Made by a program: the position numbers and the translations under genes
Shown: in pieces, positions 4,999 to 5,592 of the stretch
Position numbering within the stretch: the first letter of the stretch is position 1
Layout: each line of letters opens with the position of its first letter
From: an uncultured Lachnospiraceae bacterium
GTDB taxonomy: Bacteria > Bacillota_A > Clostridia > Lachnospirales > Lachnospiraceae
NCBI GenBank assembly: GCA_910588595.1
Contig: CAJUQU010000271.1
Span: forward strand, 1-5,592
DNA: 5,592 nucleotides
Reading direction: 5' to 3'
The notes under the pieces: generated by a model
What the model saw: the letters and a program-made list of their open reading frames with translations, nothing else
The model's database searches: none
Told to the model about the DNA's origin: nothing

Positions 4999-5328
4999 AT
5001 GAAAAAAAGTACATTGGCTGTGGAGCGCTGCAGGACAATCTCCACGATCCAAAAAATATTGGGGGGCAAATGGAAGATCGAGATCCTCTACTATATCGCA
5101 TTTCAGGATATACACCGTTTTGGGGCACTGCGCAGGCAGATCGGGGAGATCACGGAGTCCAGCCTGACCAAACAGCTTCGGGAGTTGGAGGCGGACGGCT
5201 TCATTACCCGCTATGACTACAAGGAAGTACCGCCCCATGTGGAGTACGATCTCACGGAGCTGGGGAAGAGCTTCATGCCTGTCTTTGAGCACATGAAACA
5301 GTGGGGCGATGAAAATCTCGGCGGGTAG
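4999..5328 (+). CDS. HxlR-family winged-helix transcriptional regulator
   Basis: The 109-residue product is one HxlR domain, a usual length for this MarR-related DNA-binding family. Visible hallmarks are an N-terminal cysteine (C11), ILGGKWKIEIL (20-30), RFGALRRQIGEITESSLTKQ (40-59) spanning the helix-turn-helix, LRELEADGFI (60-69), and the wing with DYKEVPPHVEYDLTELG (73-89). In YodB and related proteins a cysteine at the equivalent place senses quinones, diamide or similar electrophiles; a sensing role for C11 is inference. I chose the ATG at 4999 because AAAGGAG (4984-4990) precedes it by eight bases. An in-frame ATG at 4972 would give 118 residues, but the G-rich run before it is a poorer site. 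Open frame further upstream runs into the MITE and is not credible coding sequence. It is divergent from the radical SAM operon, a possible target, and an operator-like palindrome lies in between. Confidence 0.9.
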   Translation: MKKSTLAVERCRTISTIQKILGGKWKIEILYYIAFQDIHRFGALRRQIGEITESSLTKQLRELEADGFITRYDYKEVPPHVEYDLTELGKSFMPVFEHMKQWGDENLGG

Positions 5329-5341
5329 ATCATTAGTGCGC

Positions 5342-5411
5342 TGCAAAATTGTGTCAGAATTAGTTGGGCGTGAACAGTACCCGTTCTCAAAAGGCAGGGG
5401 ATCATTTTGCA
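5342..5411. repeat. 8-bp inverted repeat downstream of the HxlR gene
   Basis: TGCAAAAT (5342-5349) is the exact inverse of ATTTTGCA (5404-5411), 54 bases apart. Neither arm is followed by a T-run, so terminator function is not supported. The interval also holds GAAC-N7-GTTC (5372-5386). I see no gene here. Confidence 0.25.
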
Positions 5412-5419
5412 CAAATCAG

Positions 5420-5449
5420 TTGGTAATTGTGATGGAAGCGTGATAAAAT
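5420..5449 (+). promoter_or_regulatory. Possible rightward promoter with extended -10
   Basis: TTGGTA (5420-5425), an 18-bp spacer and TAAAAT (5444-5449) preceded by TGA form a plausible sigma-A promoter starting near 5456. The transcript would run through the 34-bp repeat and the nested palindrome to the window edge. No ORF lies downstream within the window. Confidence 0.4.
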
Positions 5450-5491
5450 AAGATAGACGGGACGACGGGCGCCTATAAGTATAGCTTCTCG

Positions 5492-5525
5492 AAATCTCCC
5501 TTGCACCTGCTATTGTGGCAGATTT
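5492..5525. repeat. 34-bp dispersed repeat, copy 2
   Basis: It shares 28 of 34 positions with 3728-3761, in the same orientation. The ACCTGCTAT and GGCAGATTT blocks are identical, and four of the six differences are C/T exchanges. In this copy AAATCT (5492-5497) is the inverse of AGATTT (5520-5525), so the whole unit can fold. It lies eight bases before the nested palindrome. Two intergenic copies suggest a REP-like family. Confidence 0.65.
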
Positions 5526-5533
5526 ACCGTCAT

Positions 5534-5590
5534 ATGCACACAAATTTAATCAACGTACGTGCCACGTACGCCTCATAAATTTGTGCACAT
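5534..5590. repeat. 57-bp nested palindrome
   Basis: Outer arms 5534-5548 and 5576-5590 match in inverse orientation at 13 of 15 positions. Inner arms CGTACGTG (5554-5561) and CACGTACG (5563-5570) are perfect around a single C at 5562. Five unpaired bases separate outer and inner arms on each side, so the whole is symmetric about 5562. There is no T-run, so a terminator is unlikely. It could be a protein-binding or recombination site, the end of a repeat element, or a cruciform. Confidence 0.6.
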
Positions 5591-5592
5591 CT

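Noticed and set aside
5372..5386. GAAC-N7-GTTC as a LexA/SOS box
   Set aside because: The Bacillota LexA site has a four-base spacer between GAAC and GTTC; the spacing here is wrong.
1..5592. CRISPR array, tRNA or rRNA genes
   Set aside because: No regularly spaced direct repeats and no tRNA cloverleaf or rRNA sequence were seen on either strand.

Overview
The window looks like chromosomal DNA from a Clostridia-type Bacillota, probably Lachnospiraceae-like. This is inferred from strong AGGAG-type ribosome sites, near-consensus sigma-A promoters, an Rpn-type nuclease fragment and an HxlR regulator. Gene order is: a regulated leader and argS (+); a short unit with a 25-aa basic peptide and an Rpn C-terminal fragment (+); two tandem radical SAM paralogues (-); an HxlR-family regulator (+); and a structured intergenic tail.

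The most interesting region is 1-300, upstream of argS. A good promoter (9-37) precedes a 19-residue ORF (68-127) with a Shine-Dalgarno site and five arginine codons. Its last codons can pair with the 5' arm of an intrinsic terminator (137-187). This gives the classical layout of ribosome-dependent transcription attenuation, with arginine codons in front of the arginyl-tRNA synthetase gene. A second intrinsic terminator follows (238-287). Its 5' arm can pair with the 3' arm of the first terminator, so the two may be coupled. I see no T-box signature.

Between argS and the radical SAM genes, a near-consensus promoter (2221-2249) drives a well-formed 25-codon ORF. Its end overlaps, in another frame, a reading frame that resembles the C-terminal part of Rpn/PD-(D/E)XK 'transposase-like' nucleases. 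The nuclease core is absent, so this is either a decayed gene or a stand-alone small Rpn protein.

The two minus-strand radical SAM genes (3773-4672, then 2805-3686) are clear paralogues with identical CX4CX2C placement, and probably form a two-gene operon. A 34-bp dispersed repeat sits between them and recurs at 5492-5525.

The divergent intergenic region between the radical SAM operon and the HxlR gene contains a 171-bp MITE-like element (4707-4877). It has 31-bp terminal inverted repeats, TAA direct repeats at both ends and no ORF of its own. Beside it is a GTACT-N7-AGTAC palindrome that fits a YodB/HxlR-type operator. The right end (5330-5592) has a possible promoter, the second 34-bp repeat copy and a 57-bp nested palindrome; no gene is visible there.
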